Source of the DNA: Jiangella endophytica
GTDB taxonomy: Bacteria; Actinomycetota; Actinomycetes; Jiangellales; Jiangellaceae
Reading direction: 5' to 3'
Assembly: GCF_003427025.1 (NCBI RefSeq)
Contig: NZ_QVAI01000002.1
Location: forward strand, 248,001-312,000
DNA length: 64,000 nucleotides
Shown in pieces: positions 1-7,915 of this stretch. Positions within the stretch are counted from its first letter, which is position 1; each line of letters begins with the position of its first letter. Under the pieces are notes generated by a model. That model was not told where the DNA came from and did no database searches. It was given only the letters and a program-made list of their open reading frames with translations. The position numbers were made by a program, and so were the translations under genes.

Positions 1-33
1 GATGAGCTCGTCGGCGAGCTGTGCGATGGTCAT
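1..33 (-). CDS. 5' end of an unidentified gene, cut by the window edge
   Basis: Only the first eleven codons (MTIAQLADELI) lie in the window. The ATG at 31-33 overlaps the TGA of the upstream exporter gene (30-32) in an ATGA junction. GGGAGA at 39-44, five bases before the ATG, is a fitting ribosome binding site. The overlap implies translational coupling with the exporter. Too little sequence is present to assign a family. Confidence 0.55.
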   Translation of the reverse strand, partial: MTIAQLADELI

Positions 34-1508
34 GCGGATCTCCCACGGGGTCGATGCGTGGGCACGACGCTATCCCGGCGGGCCGACAACGTGACAACGG
101 ATATCGCCAGCGCCGACACGAGCACGGCGCTCACCGTCGCGGCGACGGCGATGCCGTCGGTGAACGCCTCTCGCGCGGCCGCCAGCACGGCCGGGTCCTC
201 GGCCGACGCGACTGCCGCGCCGAGCGTGTCCGCCCCGGTGTCCGCGCTCCGGAACACCGCCGCCACCACGCTGCCCAGGACGGCGATGCCCAGCGCGCCG
301 CCGAGCTGCGGCGCCATGGACGAGAGCGCCGCGGCCGCACCGGCCCGCTCCGGCGGCGCCGCCCCGACGACCTGGTCCGTGGCCAGCGCCATCAGCGGGC
401 CGAGCCCCGCCGACACCGTCACCGAACCGGCCACCACCAGGCCCAGTCCCGAGGTGGCCGTCAGCTGGGTGAGCAGCACGAAGCCCACCATTGACACCGT
501 CAGCCCGGCACCGATGACCACGCCCGGCCGGATCCGCCGCGTCAGCCGCGGCGCGAGCAGCGAGCCCGCGATCACCCCGAACGCCGACGGCGCCGTCCAC
601 AGTCCCGCCTCGAGCGGGTCGAGGTCCTGGACCAACTGCAGGTACTGGGCGACGTAGTAGTTCGCGGCCCAGAGCACGAAGATCCCGAGCGTCAGCGTCG
701 CCACGATCACCGAGAACGCCGGATCGCGGAACAGCCGCACGTCGACGACGGGGTCCGCGAGACTCCGCTGCCGCGCGACGAAGACGACGCCGACGACCAG
801 TCCGGCGACGACGGCGCCCAGGGCGGCCGCGCCCACCCCGTCGGCCACGATCTCCTTCAGCCCCCACACCAGTGGCAGCACGGCGGCCAGCGACAACCCG
901 ACGCTGAGGAGGTCGATCGGCGCGGAGCGGGCGGCCCGGTGCTCCGGCAGCAGCACCGGGCCGAGGACGAGGATCAGCACCATCACCGGCGCGCCGAGCA
1001 GGAAGACCGAGCCCCACCAGAACCGCTCCAGCAGCGCGCCGCCGACCAGCGGCCCGACCGCCGTACCACCCGCCACGCTGGCGACCACGATCCCGAGGGC
1101 GACGGCCCGCTGCCGCGCGTCGCGGAACATGGTCGCCGCCAAGGCGAACGCCGACGGCATCAGCGTCGCCCCGGCGACTCCGAGCAGAGCGCGCGCCGCG
1201 ATGAGCAGCTCCGGCGTGGGCGCATAGGCGGCGAGCGCGGAGAGCACGCCGTACGCACCGGCCCCGATCATCAGCAGCCGCCGCCGGCCGATCCGGTCGC
1301 CGAGGGCGCCCAGCGCCAGCGTCGAGCCGGCCAGCAGGAACGCGTAGACGTCGACGATCCAGAGCAGCTGCGTCGCGGACGGCCGCAGATCGGCGTCGAT
1401 GGCCGGCAGCGCGAGATGGGTGACGGTCAGCTCCAGCGACGCCAGCACGGAGACGACGCACAGCACAGCCAGTCCGGCGCGGGCCCGGCGAGGGGTCTCG
1501 GTGGTCAC
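30..1508 (-). CDS. DHA2-type MFS multidrug exporter (14-TM, QacA/EmrB-like)
   Basis: A 492-residue, very hydrophobic protein of the drug:H+ antiporter-2 branch of the major facilitator superfamily, expected to export drugs or dyes across the cytoplasmic membrane. Residues 70-77 (GDRIGRRR) are MFS motif A in the loop after TM2. The antiporter motif C region (VASVAGGTAVGPLVGGAL) lies near residues 143-160. Length and helix count fit the 14-TM family. It starts with GTG at 1508, has no Shine-Dalgarno sequence, and a promoter with a dyad lies directly upstream. It follows two MarR-type genes on the same strand (52-base gap) and is coupled to the truncated gene at the left edge. Substrate is unknown. 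Confidence 0.88.
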   Translation of the reverse strand: MTTETPRRARAGLAVLCVVSVLASLELTVTHLALPAIDADLRPSATQLLWIVDVYAFLLAGSTLALGALGDRIGRRRLLMIGAGAYGVLSALAAYAPTPELLIAARALLGVAGATLMPSAFALAATMFRDARQRAVALGIVVASVAGGTAVGPLVGGALLERFWWGSVFLLGAPVMVLILVLGPVLLPEHRAARSAPIDLLSVGLSLAAVLPLVWGLKEIVADGVGAAALGAVVAGLVVGVVFVARQRSLADPVVDVRLFRDPAFSVIVATLTLGIFVLWAANYYVAQYLQLVQDLDPLEAGLWTAPSAFGVIAGSLLAPRLTRRIRPGVVIGAGLTVSMVGFVLLTQLTATSGLGLVVAGSVTVSAGLGPLMALATDQVVGAAPPERAGAAAALSSMAPQLGGALGIAVLGSVVAAVFRSADTGADTLGAAVASAEDPAVLAAAREAFTDGIAVAATVSAVLVSALAISVVTLSARRDSVVPTHRPRGRSA

Positions 1509-1515
1509 GCCCCAC

Positions 1516-1546
1516 AGCCAACAACCTCAATCGAAGTTGAGGTCAA
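1516..1546 (-). promoter_or_regulatory. MerR/SoxR-like promoter with dyad before the DHA2 exporter
   Basis: Read on the minus strand, TTGACC (1541-1546) and TTGGCT (1516-1521) are separated by 19 bases. The spacer overlaps the inverted repeat ACCTCAA-N6-TTGAGGT (1524-1543). Over-long 19-20 base spacers with a centred dyad are typical of promoters remodelled by MerR-family activators, and CCTCAA-N6-TTGAGG resembles the SoxR box. The -10 ends 7 bases before the GTG, implying a leaderless mRNA. No merR gene is visible in the window. Confidence 0.5.
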
Positions 1547-1560
1547 GCCCGGCGTCGGAC

Positions 1561-1995
1561 CTAGAACTCGGAGCGCAGCTCCGCGGCCCGGGCGGCCACG
1601 GTGGCGAGCACCCTCCGCGTGGTGGCCAGCTCCGCGGCGTCGATGCCCTGATACACCTGCGTCGTCACCGCGACCACCCCGGCGTGCAGCTCGTCGTGCT
1701 GCGCCCGGCCGGCCGGCGTGAGCCCGACCTGCTCGTAGCTGTCGTAGGCCAGCAGCCCTCGATCCTCCAGGGCGCAGAGCACCGCGACGGCCTCTGTGGG
1801 TGCGATGTCGAGGGCGAGGACGAGACCGTCGCGCAGGGACGGCTGCGACACGCGGTCCGGCGCGGTGCCCAGGGTGCGCAGGGCGACCCATTCGGCGAGC
1901 GTGACGCCCTTGGCGTCGAGGACCACGCCGAGCAGGGAGTGGACGGCCTTGGCTGCGGCGCCGATGTCGACACCGACGAGCGGGGTGATGATCAC
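1561..1995 (-). CDS. MarR-like winged-helix protein, second of a tandem pair
   Basis: A 144-residue protein with the layout of a small MarR-type regulator: an N-terminal helix, a central winged-helix region (around 30-95, with a wing-like LLAYDSYEQVGLTPAGR stretch) and a C-terminal dimerisation helix. Its ATG overlaps the stop of the preceding marR gene by four bases (1992-1995), so the two are co-translated. The recognition helix is less canonical than in the partner, so it may be a heterodimer partner or a diverged paralogue. It probably takes part in controlling the exporter just downstream. The family call rests on architecture rather than a diagnostic motif. Confidence 0.7.
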   Translation of the reverse strand: MIITPLVGVDIGAAAKAVHSLLGVVLDAKGVTLAEWVALRTLGTAPDRVSQPSLRDGLVLALDIAPTEAVAVLCALEDRGLLAYDSYEQVGLTPAGRAQHDELHAGVVAVTTQVYQGIDAAELATTRRVLATVAARAAELRSEF

Positions 1996-2459
1996 GGGTT
2001 CCTCCCGGGGTCGGGCGGCGGTGGCGCGTCGAGCAGCGTCGTGAGGGTGGCGACGAGCTCGCGGGTCTGGTCGCTGCCGGGCCCGCCGAGCGGCTCGGTG
2101 AGCTGGGTCTGCAGCGTCATGACGCGGTCGATGGCGGCTCGGGCGGCATCGGCGCCGCGGTCGGTGAGGGTGAGGCGGACGGCGCGGGAGTCGGACGGGT
2201 CGGCGGTGCGGCGCAGCAGGCCGTTGCCCTCGAGCGTGCGCACCAGCTTGGAGACGAAGACCGGGTCGAGGCCGGTGTGGTCGGACAGCTCCCGCTGGCT
2301 GGGCTGTCCGCCGTCACGGCTGACGCCGTACAAGGTGGCGAGCACGGAGTACTGCGCCTGAGTGAGCCCGAGCGGCGAGAGCGCCCGATCCAGCAGCCCG
2401 CCCCACTTGGTGGCGAGCCGCCAGACGAGGTAGCCCGCGGTCGGGTTCTTCTTCATCAC
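1992..2459 (-). CDS. MarR-family transcriptional regulator
   Basis: A 155-residue MarR repressor. The winged helix is clear: SQRELSDHTGLDPVFVSKLV forms the helix-turn-helix (about residues 53-73), followed by LEGNGLLRR and the wing DPSDSRAVRLTLTDRG with the family's D-x-R signature. The frame opens with GTG (2459) followed by ATG (2456). A -10 box ending 7 bases before the GTG, and no Shine-Dalgarno sequence, suggest a leaderless transcript starting at that codon. A 17-base palindrome fills the promoter spacer, so autorepression is likely. It heads a row of marR, marR-like gene and MFS exporter, the usual arrangement for drug-sensing MarR repressors. The ligand is unknown. Confidence 0.88.
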   Translation of the reverse strand: MMKKNPTAGYLVWRLATKWGGLLDRALSPLGLTQAQYSVLATLYGVSRDGGQPSQRELSDHTGLDPVFVSKLVRTLEGNGLLRRTADPSDSRAVRLTLTDRGADAARAAIDRVMTLQTQLTEPLGGPGSDQTRELVATLTTLLDAPPPPDPGRNP

Positions 2460-2466
2460 CGAAAAA

Positions 2467-2495
2467 ACTGTACGTGGACATTATGTCCACGGCAA
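2467..2495 (-). promoter_or_regulatory. marR promoter with built-in operator
   Basis: On the minus strand, TTGCCG (2490-2495) and TACAGT (2467-2472) are separated by exactly 17 bases. The spacer is almost entirely the palindrome GTGGACAT-A-ATGTCCAC (2474-2490). Bound MarR dimer would block RNA polymerase. Seven bases separate the -10 from the GTG start, consistent with leaderless transcription. Confidence 0.65.
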
Positions 2496-2512
2496 CCATT
2501 TATTCCGTCGGG

Positions 2513-5083
2513 TCAGAGCCGTGGGTCGACCGGCTCCGACTCGAGCGCCAGGACGGCGAAGACCGGCTCGTGCACCCGCCACAGCGGCTCGGCCCGGGCC
2601 AGTCGCTCCAGCGACTCCAGCCCGAGCGCGTACTCACGCAGCGCCAGGGATCGCTTGTGCCCGAGCCCGCGGTCCTTCAGCCGATCGAGGTTGGCCGGCA
2701 GCGTGTAATCGGGACCGTAGATGATGCGCAGGTACTCGCGCCCTCGCACCTTGAGCCCCGGCTGCACCAGCCCCTTCCGGCCGCGGACGAGGTTGGCCGC
2801 CGGCTTGACGACCATGCCTTCGCCCCCGCTGCCGGTGAGCTGCGTCCACCACTCGACCCCGGCCGCGACCGACGACGCCGACGACGGGGTCACCTCCAGG
2901 CGCCGGGTCGGCCGGAACAGGACGGGGTCGGCGGCGACCAGCCGGTCGGCCAGCCCCAGGTGCCACAGGTGCGGCCGGTCGTGCCACGTCGCGCCTTCCG
3001 AGGCGAGCAGCTGGAACGGCGCCAGCTGCACGCCGTCGAGCCCGTCGACCGGCCAGACGTAGCGCCGGTACGCGTCGGTGAAGGCCGCCGCGTTGTCCGA
3101 CCGCGCCGTCGTACGGTCGAGCAGCGCCGAGACGTCGAGTCCGCGCGACGCCGCACGCGTCAGCTCCGTCACCGCCGCGGGCAGCGCCGAGCGCGCCGCC
3201 GCCGCGACGGACGCGTACTGGCCGCGCAGCAGCGACTCCGCCTTCGCCGACCAGGGCAGGAGTTCGGCGTCGAGCAGCAGCCAGCCGGTCCCGAGCTCGT
3301 CCCACAGCCCGGCGGTGTCCACGGCCGCCCGCACACCGTCCAGCAGGGCAGCCGTCAGGCCGGACGAGAAGAACGACCGTCCCGTGCGCGTGTACACCGC
3401 GCCGGTCTCGCCGGCCGGCGCGCCGAACCGGCGGGTCGCCGTCTCGTGGTCGCGGCAGACCAGCACGACGGCGCGCGAGCCCATGTGCTTCTCCTCGCAG
3501 ACCACCTGCTCGACGCCGTCGGCGGCGTAGGCGGCGAACGCCTCGGCCGGGTGCTCCAGCAGGTCCGGCAGCGGCGACGTCGCGACCGGCGCCATGGTCG
3601 GCGGCAGGTACGGCAGCCAGCGCGGGTGCAGCGCGAACCGGCTCATCACCTCGAGCGCGCCGGCCGCGTTCTCGGCGCGCACCGAGACCCGGCCGTGGTG
3701 CGCGGTCTCGACCACCCGCCTCCCGAGCACATCGGTGAGGTCGAGGTCGTCACCGCCACGCGACGGCACCGACGCGGCCGGAGTCAGCGGCTTGACCGGC
3801 TCGTACCAGACCTGCTCGGCCGGCACCTGGACGACCTCGCGCTCCGGATAGCGCAGTGCCGTGAGATGCCCGCCGAACACGCAGCCGGTGTCGAGGCACA
3901 TCGTGTTGTTGACCCACTCGGGCTCCGGCGTCGGCGTGTGGCCGTACAGCACCATCGCGCGGCCGCGGTAGTCGTTGGCCCACGGGTAGCGCACCGGCAG
4001 GCCGAACTCGTCGGTCTCACCGGTGGTGTCGCCGTAGAGCGCGAACGCCCGCACCCGGCCGGACGCCCGCCCGTGGTAGGCCTCCTTGAGTCCGGCATGC
4101 GCGACCACCAGCTGCCCGTCGTCGAGGACGAGGTGCGAGACGAGGTCGCGGCACCAGCGCAGCGCGGCGTCGCGGAACTCCCTCGGCTGCTGCTCCAGCT
4201 GCTCCAGCGTCTCGGCCAGCCCGTGCCCGATCTTCACCTGCTTGCCGCTCAGCGCGCGGATCAGCTTGTGCTCGTGGTTGCCGGGGACGGCCAGCGCGTG
4301 TCCGGCCGCCGTCATGCCCATGGCCAGTCGCAGGACGCCCGGGCTGTCGGGGCCGCGGTCGACGAGGTCGCCGAGGAAGATCGCCCGGCGGCCCTCGGGG
4401 TGGACGGCGTCGACGGCGTGCCCGGCATCGTCGCGCACGACGGCGTAGCCGAGCCGGTCGAGCAGCGCCTCCAGCTCGGACCGGCAGCCGTGAACGTCGC
4501 CGATGACGTCGAACGGGCCGTGCTCGTCGCGCCGGTCGTTGTACAGCCGCTCCCGCACGACCGTGACCGACTCGATCTCCTCGACCGAGCGCAGCACGTG
4601 GACCTGCCGGAAGCCCTCCTTCGCCAGCCCGCGCAGCGACCGGCGCAGCTGGTCGCGCTGCCGCCGGACGACGTGCGGGCCGAAGTCGCGGTCCGGACGG
4701 TCCCGGTTGCGCTCGAGGCAGACGCTCTCGGGGACGTCGAGGACGATCGCGATCGGCAGCACGTCGTGTGCCAAGGCCTGCTCGACGATCTGGCGCCGCG
4801 CCTCGCGCTGCACGTTGGTGGCGTCGACGACGGTGAGCCGGCCGCCGGCCAGCCGCTTGCCGGCGATGTAGTGGAGGACGTCGAACGCGTCGGCGCTGAC
4901 CGTCTGGTCGTTCTCGTCGTCGGCGACGAGGCCGCGGCAGAAGTCACTGGACACGACCTCGAACCGGCCGAACTGGTGCGCCGCGAACGTCGATTTGCCC
5001 GAGCCGGACGCACCGACCAGGGCGACGAGGCACAGCTGCGGGATGGCGATGCTGCTCACTGTGACCTCAGTCGGTCGGCTCAT
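2513..5083 (-). CDS. pnkp: Polynucleotide kinase-phosphatase-ligase of the Pnkp/Hen1 RNA-repair system
   Basis: An 856-residue three-domain enzyme, the length usual for bacterial Pnkp. The N-terminal 5'-OH kinase has the P-loop GASGSGKST (24-32). The central calcineurin-type 2',3'-phosphatase shows GDVHGC, GDLVDRG and GNHEHK metal-binding motifs. The C-terminal adenylyltransferase (ligase) domain has the lysine motif EEKHMGSRA and a GEGMVVKP motif. Together they heal and seal RNA broken by ribotoxins such as anticodon nucleases. The ATG overlaps the stop of hen1 by four bases, so the two subunits are made together. In characterised systems Hen1 binding is needed to activate the ligase domain. 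All motifs expected for activity are present. Confidence 0.93.
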   Translation of the reverse strand: MSRPTEVTVSSIAIPQLCLVALVGASGSGKSTFAAHQFGRFEVVSSDFCRGLVADDENDQTVSADAFDVLHYIAGKRLAGGRLTVVDATNVQREARRQIVEQALAHDVLPIAIVLDVPESVCLERNRDRPDRDFGPHVVRRQRDQLRRSLRGLAKEGFRQVHVLRSVEEIESVTVVRERLYNDRRDEHGPFDVIGDVHGCRSELEALLDRLGYAVVRDDAGHAVDAVHPEGRRAIFLGDLVDRGPDSPGVLRLAMGMTAAGHALAVPGNHEHKLIRALSGKQVKIGHGLAETLEQLEQQPREFRDAALRWCRDLVSHLVLDDGQLVVAHAGLKEAYHGRASGRVRAFALYGDTTGETDEFGLPVRYPWANDYRGRAMVLYGHTPTPEPEWVNNTMCLDTGCVFGGHLTALRYPEREVVQVPAEQVWYEPVKPLTPAASVPSRGGDDLDLTDVLGRRVVETAHHGRVSVRAENAAGALEVMSRFALHPRWLPYLPPTMAPVATSPLPDLLEHPAEAFAAYAADGVEQVVCEEKHMGSRAVVLVCRDHETATRRFGAPAGETGAVYTRTGRSFFSSGLTAALLDGVRAAVDTAGLWDELGTGWLLLDAELLPWSAKAESLLRGQYASVAAAARSALPAAVTELTRAASRGLDVSALLDRTTARSDNAAAFTDAYRRYVWPVDGLDGVQLAPFQLLASEGATWHDRPHLWHLGLADRLVAADPVLFRPTRRLEVTPSSASSVAAGVEWWTQLTGSGGEGMVVKPAANLVRGRKGLVQPGLKVRGREYLRIIYGPDYTLPANLDRLKDRGLGHKRSLALREYALGLESLERLARAEPLWRVHEPVFAVLALESEPVDPRL

Positions 5084-6600
5084 GCGGCTGTACCTCCATC
5101 GCTCCAGTCGGCAATCGGTCTGGACCGGCGACTCGGCGGGACCTCCGGTCTCGCCGAGGCCGTCGGTGCCGCATGAGCCTCCCTGGGCACCTCCGTCCGG
5201 GTGAACGTCGCGAGCTGCGTCGGCGGCCCGGCGTCGGGGTGGGGCTCACCCACCGGCGCGTGGGCGACGGTGTACCCGTGCGCGGCGGCGACCCGCTCCG
5301 CCCAGCCGGCGAACTCGGCCCGGGTCCACTCGAACCGGTGGTCCTGGTGCCGCAGCGCGCCCTCGGACATCCCCGGGAACAGCACGTTGTACTCGATGTT
5401 CGGCGTGGTGACGACGACCGTGCGGGGCCGCGCGTGCCCGAACACCGACCGCTCGAGGTCGGGCAGACGCTCGGGGTCGACGTGCTCGACGACCTCCATG
5501 AGCACGACGGCGTCGAAGCCGGCCAGCCGGTCGTCGCGGTAGGTGACCGAGGACTGCAGCAGCGTGATGCGCGACCGCTGGCGATCGCCCATGCGGTCCA
5601 GCCGCAGCCGGTCGGCCGCCTTCTCCAGGACGCGCGGCGCGACGTCGGCGCCGACGATCTCGGTGAACGACGCGTCGGCCAGCAGCTCGCGCAGCAGCGC
5701 TCCCTCACCGCAGCCGAGGTCGACGACGCGCTGCGCGCCGGCCGCCCGGAGCTGCTCGACGACGGCCGCCCTGCGCAGCGTCACGAGCGGCACCGCCGCC
5801 GGCGGATCGACCTCCTCCGTCTCGTCGACGACCTCATCGGCGGAGTCGGCGGAGTCGGCCGCCTCGTCCAGCTCGGCCAGCCGGGCCAGCGCGTCGGCGA
5901 CGAAGCCGCGCTTGTGCGCGAGGTAGCGCTTGACGATCGCGTCGCGCTCGGGGTGCCCCTGCAGCCAGGACCCGCCGCTGCGGATCAGCTTGTCGACCTC
6001 GTCGCTGCTCACCCAGTAGTGCTTGGCGCCGTCGAGCACCGGCAGCAGCACGTAGAGGTGCGACAGCGCGTGGTCCAGTGGCAGCGTGCCGCGCAGCGTG
6101 ACGTCGACGTAGCGGGAGTCGCCCCACGCGGGCAGCTCCGGGTCCAGGGGCCGTACCTCCGCGTCGACCGACCAGCCGAGCGGCTCGAACAGCCCGGCCA
6201 CGACGTCGGCTCCACCGCGCGACGGCAGCGCCGGGACGTGCACCTCGAGCGGCAGCGGCACGCCCACCAGCTCGGGCCGCGCGTCGCAGCGTGCCTTCAG
6301 CGCCGACCCGAACACCCGGCCCAGCGCCACCGACAGCATCGACGACGCCGCGTACGGCCGGTCGTTGACGTACTGCGCGAGGCTGAGCGCGTCGCCGCCG
6401 AACCGCCGCCCGCGCACCAGCTCGACCGGGTCGACCTCGAGCAGCAGCGCCACCGTGCACCGCTCGTCGGTCGCCTCGGGGTAGAAGACGTGCGCGACGC
6501 CGACGCTCAGCTCGAAGCTCTGCACCCGTTCGGGATGCTTGTGCAGCAGGTAGCCGAGGTCGCTGGCGTGGGACGCGGTCGAGGTCAGGGTCAGCAGCAC
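5080..6600 (-). CDS. hen1: Hen1 3'-terminal RNA ribose 2'-O-methyltransferase
   Basis: A 506-residue Hen1 partner of Pnkp. The N-terminal part (about 1-240, opening LLTLTSTASHASDLGYLLHK) is the Hen1-L domain known to stimulate the Pnkp ligase. The C-terminal methyltransferase domain has the SAM loop VDLGCGEGALL, the metal-binding ExxEH (MEVVEHVD) and a downstream HQDHRFEW histidine. Hen1 methylates the 2'-OH at the broken 3' end before sealing, which protects the repaired tRNA from being cut again. I chose GTG at 6600 because it aligns with the conserved family N-terminus; the frame stays open upstream but that part is not Hen1-like. An acidic linker (residues ~250-275) joins the domains. The stop overlaps the pnkp start. 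Confidence 0.92.
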   Translation of the reverse strand: MLLTLTSTASHASDLGYLLHKHPERVQSFELSVGVAHVFYPEATDERCTVALLLEVDPVELVRGRRFGGDALSLAQYVNDRPYAASSMLSVALGRVFGSALKARCDARPELVGVPLPLEVHVPALPSRGGADVVAGLFEPLGWSVDAEVRPLDPELPAWGDSRYVDVTLRGTLPLDHALSHLYVLLPVLDGAKHYWVSSDEVDKLIRSGGSWLQGHPERDAIVKRYLAHKRGFVADALARLAELDEAADSADSADEVVDETEEVDPPAAVPLVTLRRAAVVEQLRAAGAQRVVDLGCGEGALLRELLADASFTEIVGADVAPRVLEKAADRLRLDRMGDRQRSRITLLQSSVTYRDDRLAGFDAVVLMEVVEHVDPERLPDLERSVFGHARPRTVVVTTPNIEYNVLFPGMSEGALRHQDHRFEWTRAEFAGWAERVAAAHGYTVAHAPVGEPHPDAGPPTQLATFTRTEVPREAHAAPTASARPEVPPSRRSRPIADWSDGGTAA

Positions 6601-6684
6601 CCGACCATTGTGACCGCCCGGGTACTCGGTGACGATGTGGTTTTCTCGCTCCTGCGAGTGAGGACGGCGCCGGTGGCCACACCC

Positions 6685-6690
6685 GATACT
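6685..6690 (+). promoter_or_regulatory. -10 box GATACT for a leaderless kinase mRNA
   Basis: GATACT lies exactly 6 bases before the GTG at 6697. One mismatch separates it from TATACT. It supports that GTG as the true start over the in-frame GTG at 6658. No clear -35 was recognised. Confidence 0.45.
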
Positions 6691-6696
6691 GGGCAC

Positions 6697-7851
6697 GTGG
6701 CGCGACTGAACGAGTACGGCGAGCGACTGGCCGCGTGGGCGCGCGGCCTGCCGCCGGTCGCCGTCGACGCCGTCATCGCGGCCGCCTGCGCCCTCTACGT
6801 CATCTTCAACGCCGGCGTGGCCGACAAGCTGTACTGGTGGGTGCCGCTGGCCGCCTCGGTCAACGCGCTGCCGCTGCTGTGGCGCCGGCAGTACCCGTTC
6901 GCCGTCACCGCCGTCACCGGTCTCTCCACGACCGTGCTGGCCAGCGCCGACGTGCTGGCCGACGTGCCGGCCTCGCAGCTGGTCGCCACCTACACGCTGG
7001 CCGCGCTGTCGCCGCCGCTGAAGCGGCTGATCGCCGTCGTGGCGACGATCGCCGGCATCACCGTCTCGATCGTCATCCCCGACGACGAGGCACTGAACCT
7101 CGGCATGATCGGCATCATGTTCGTGGTCGCGTACGCGCTGGGGACCGCGGCCCGGGCCCGCCGCGACCGCATCGCCATGCTGGAGGAACGCGCGCTGCGC
7201 CTGACCCAGGAGCAGGAGACCGCCGCGACCCGGGAACGAGAACGGATCGCCCGCGAGATGCACGACATCCTCGCCCACTCGATGGGCCTCGTCGTGGTTC
7301 AGGCGGAGGCCGGGCCGGTCGCCGTCCGCCACGATCCCGACCGCGCGGAGCAGATGTTCGACGCCATCTCCGGCACCGCGCGCGACGCGCTGGCCCAGCT
7401 GCGCCGCGTGCTCGGCGTGCTCCGCACCGCCGACGGCGACGACCGCGCGCCTCAGCCCGGTCTCGACGCGCTCCCCGGCCTGGTCCAGCGGGTCAACGAC
7501 GCGGGACTGGCGGCGACGCTCACCGAGGACGGCGCGCCGCGGCCGGTCCCGGCCGACGTCGCGACGACGGCGTACCGGATCGTCCAGGAGTCCCTGACGA
7601 ACACCGTCAAGCACGCCGCCGCCGGCCGCGTCGACGTGCGACTGAGCTGGACCGGCGACCACCTGCGCATCGAGGTCGCCGACGACGGCAGCGGCCCGCC
7701 GAGCGCACCGCATACGCCGTCGGGCCACGGGAGCGGGCACGGCCTGATCGGCATGCGCGAGCGGGTCGCGGCGGCGGGAGGGACCCTCGACACCGGACCG
7801 GGAGCCGGCGGCGTGGGCTTCCGTGTGACCGCCTCGCTGCGCTTTGATTGA
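6697..7851 (+). CDS. NarL-type sensor histidine kinase
   Basis: A 384-residue membrane kinase of the HisKA_3 class. Several membrane segments occupy residues ~15-150, followed by a short coiled linker. The phosphoacceptor box REMHDILAHS places the histidine at residue 189. The HATPase domain has the N-box ESLTNTVKHA and glycine boxes DDGSGPP and GHGLIGMRERV. The response-regulator gene follows 64 bases downstream, so the pair forms one two-component system. It is divergent from hen1 (96-base interval). The stimulus is unknown; the lack of a large extracellular domain suggests sensing in or near the membrane. GTG 6697 is preferred because a -10 sits 6 bases upstream. Confidence 0.88.
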   Translation: MARLNEYGERLAAWARGLPPVAVDAVIAAACALYVIFNAGVADKLYWWVPLAASVNALPLLWRRQYPFAVTAVTGLSTTVLASADVLADVPASQLVATYTLAALSPPLKRLIAVVATIAGITVSIVIPDDEALNLGMIGIMFVVAYALGTAARARRDRIAMLEERALRLTQEQETAATRERERIAREMHDILAHSMGLVVVQAEAGPVAVRHDPDRAEQMFDAISGTARDALAQLRRVLGVLRTADGDDRAPQPGLDALPGLVQRVNDAGLAATLTEDGAPRPVPADVATTAYRIVQESLTNTVKHAAAGRVDVRLSWTGDHLRIEVADDGSGPPSAPHTPSGHGSGHGLIGMRERVAAAGGTLDTGPGAGGVGFRVTASLRFD

Positions 7852-7915
7852 CCGAGCGCCGACCGCGTGGTCCCATCACGGCGGCGAGTCCCACGAGGGA
7901 AAGGGAACGAGGCGC

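Noticed and set aside
2474-5176. A 900-codon open frame antisense to pnkp
   Set aside because: It is the third-position GC shadow of a real gene: Arg/Gly/Pro-rich, no domain, while pnkp has all its catalytic motifs.
2513-6600. Toxin-antitoxin or phage-defence island
   Set aside because: Only the RNA-repair pair is present; no toxin, nuclease or other defence gene was found beside it.
5173-6660. Long N-terminal extension of the histidine kinase frame
   Set aside because: Antisense to hen1, low-complexity; kinase homology begins only after GTG 6697, which has its own -10 box.
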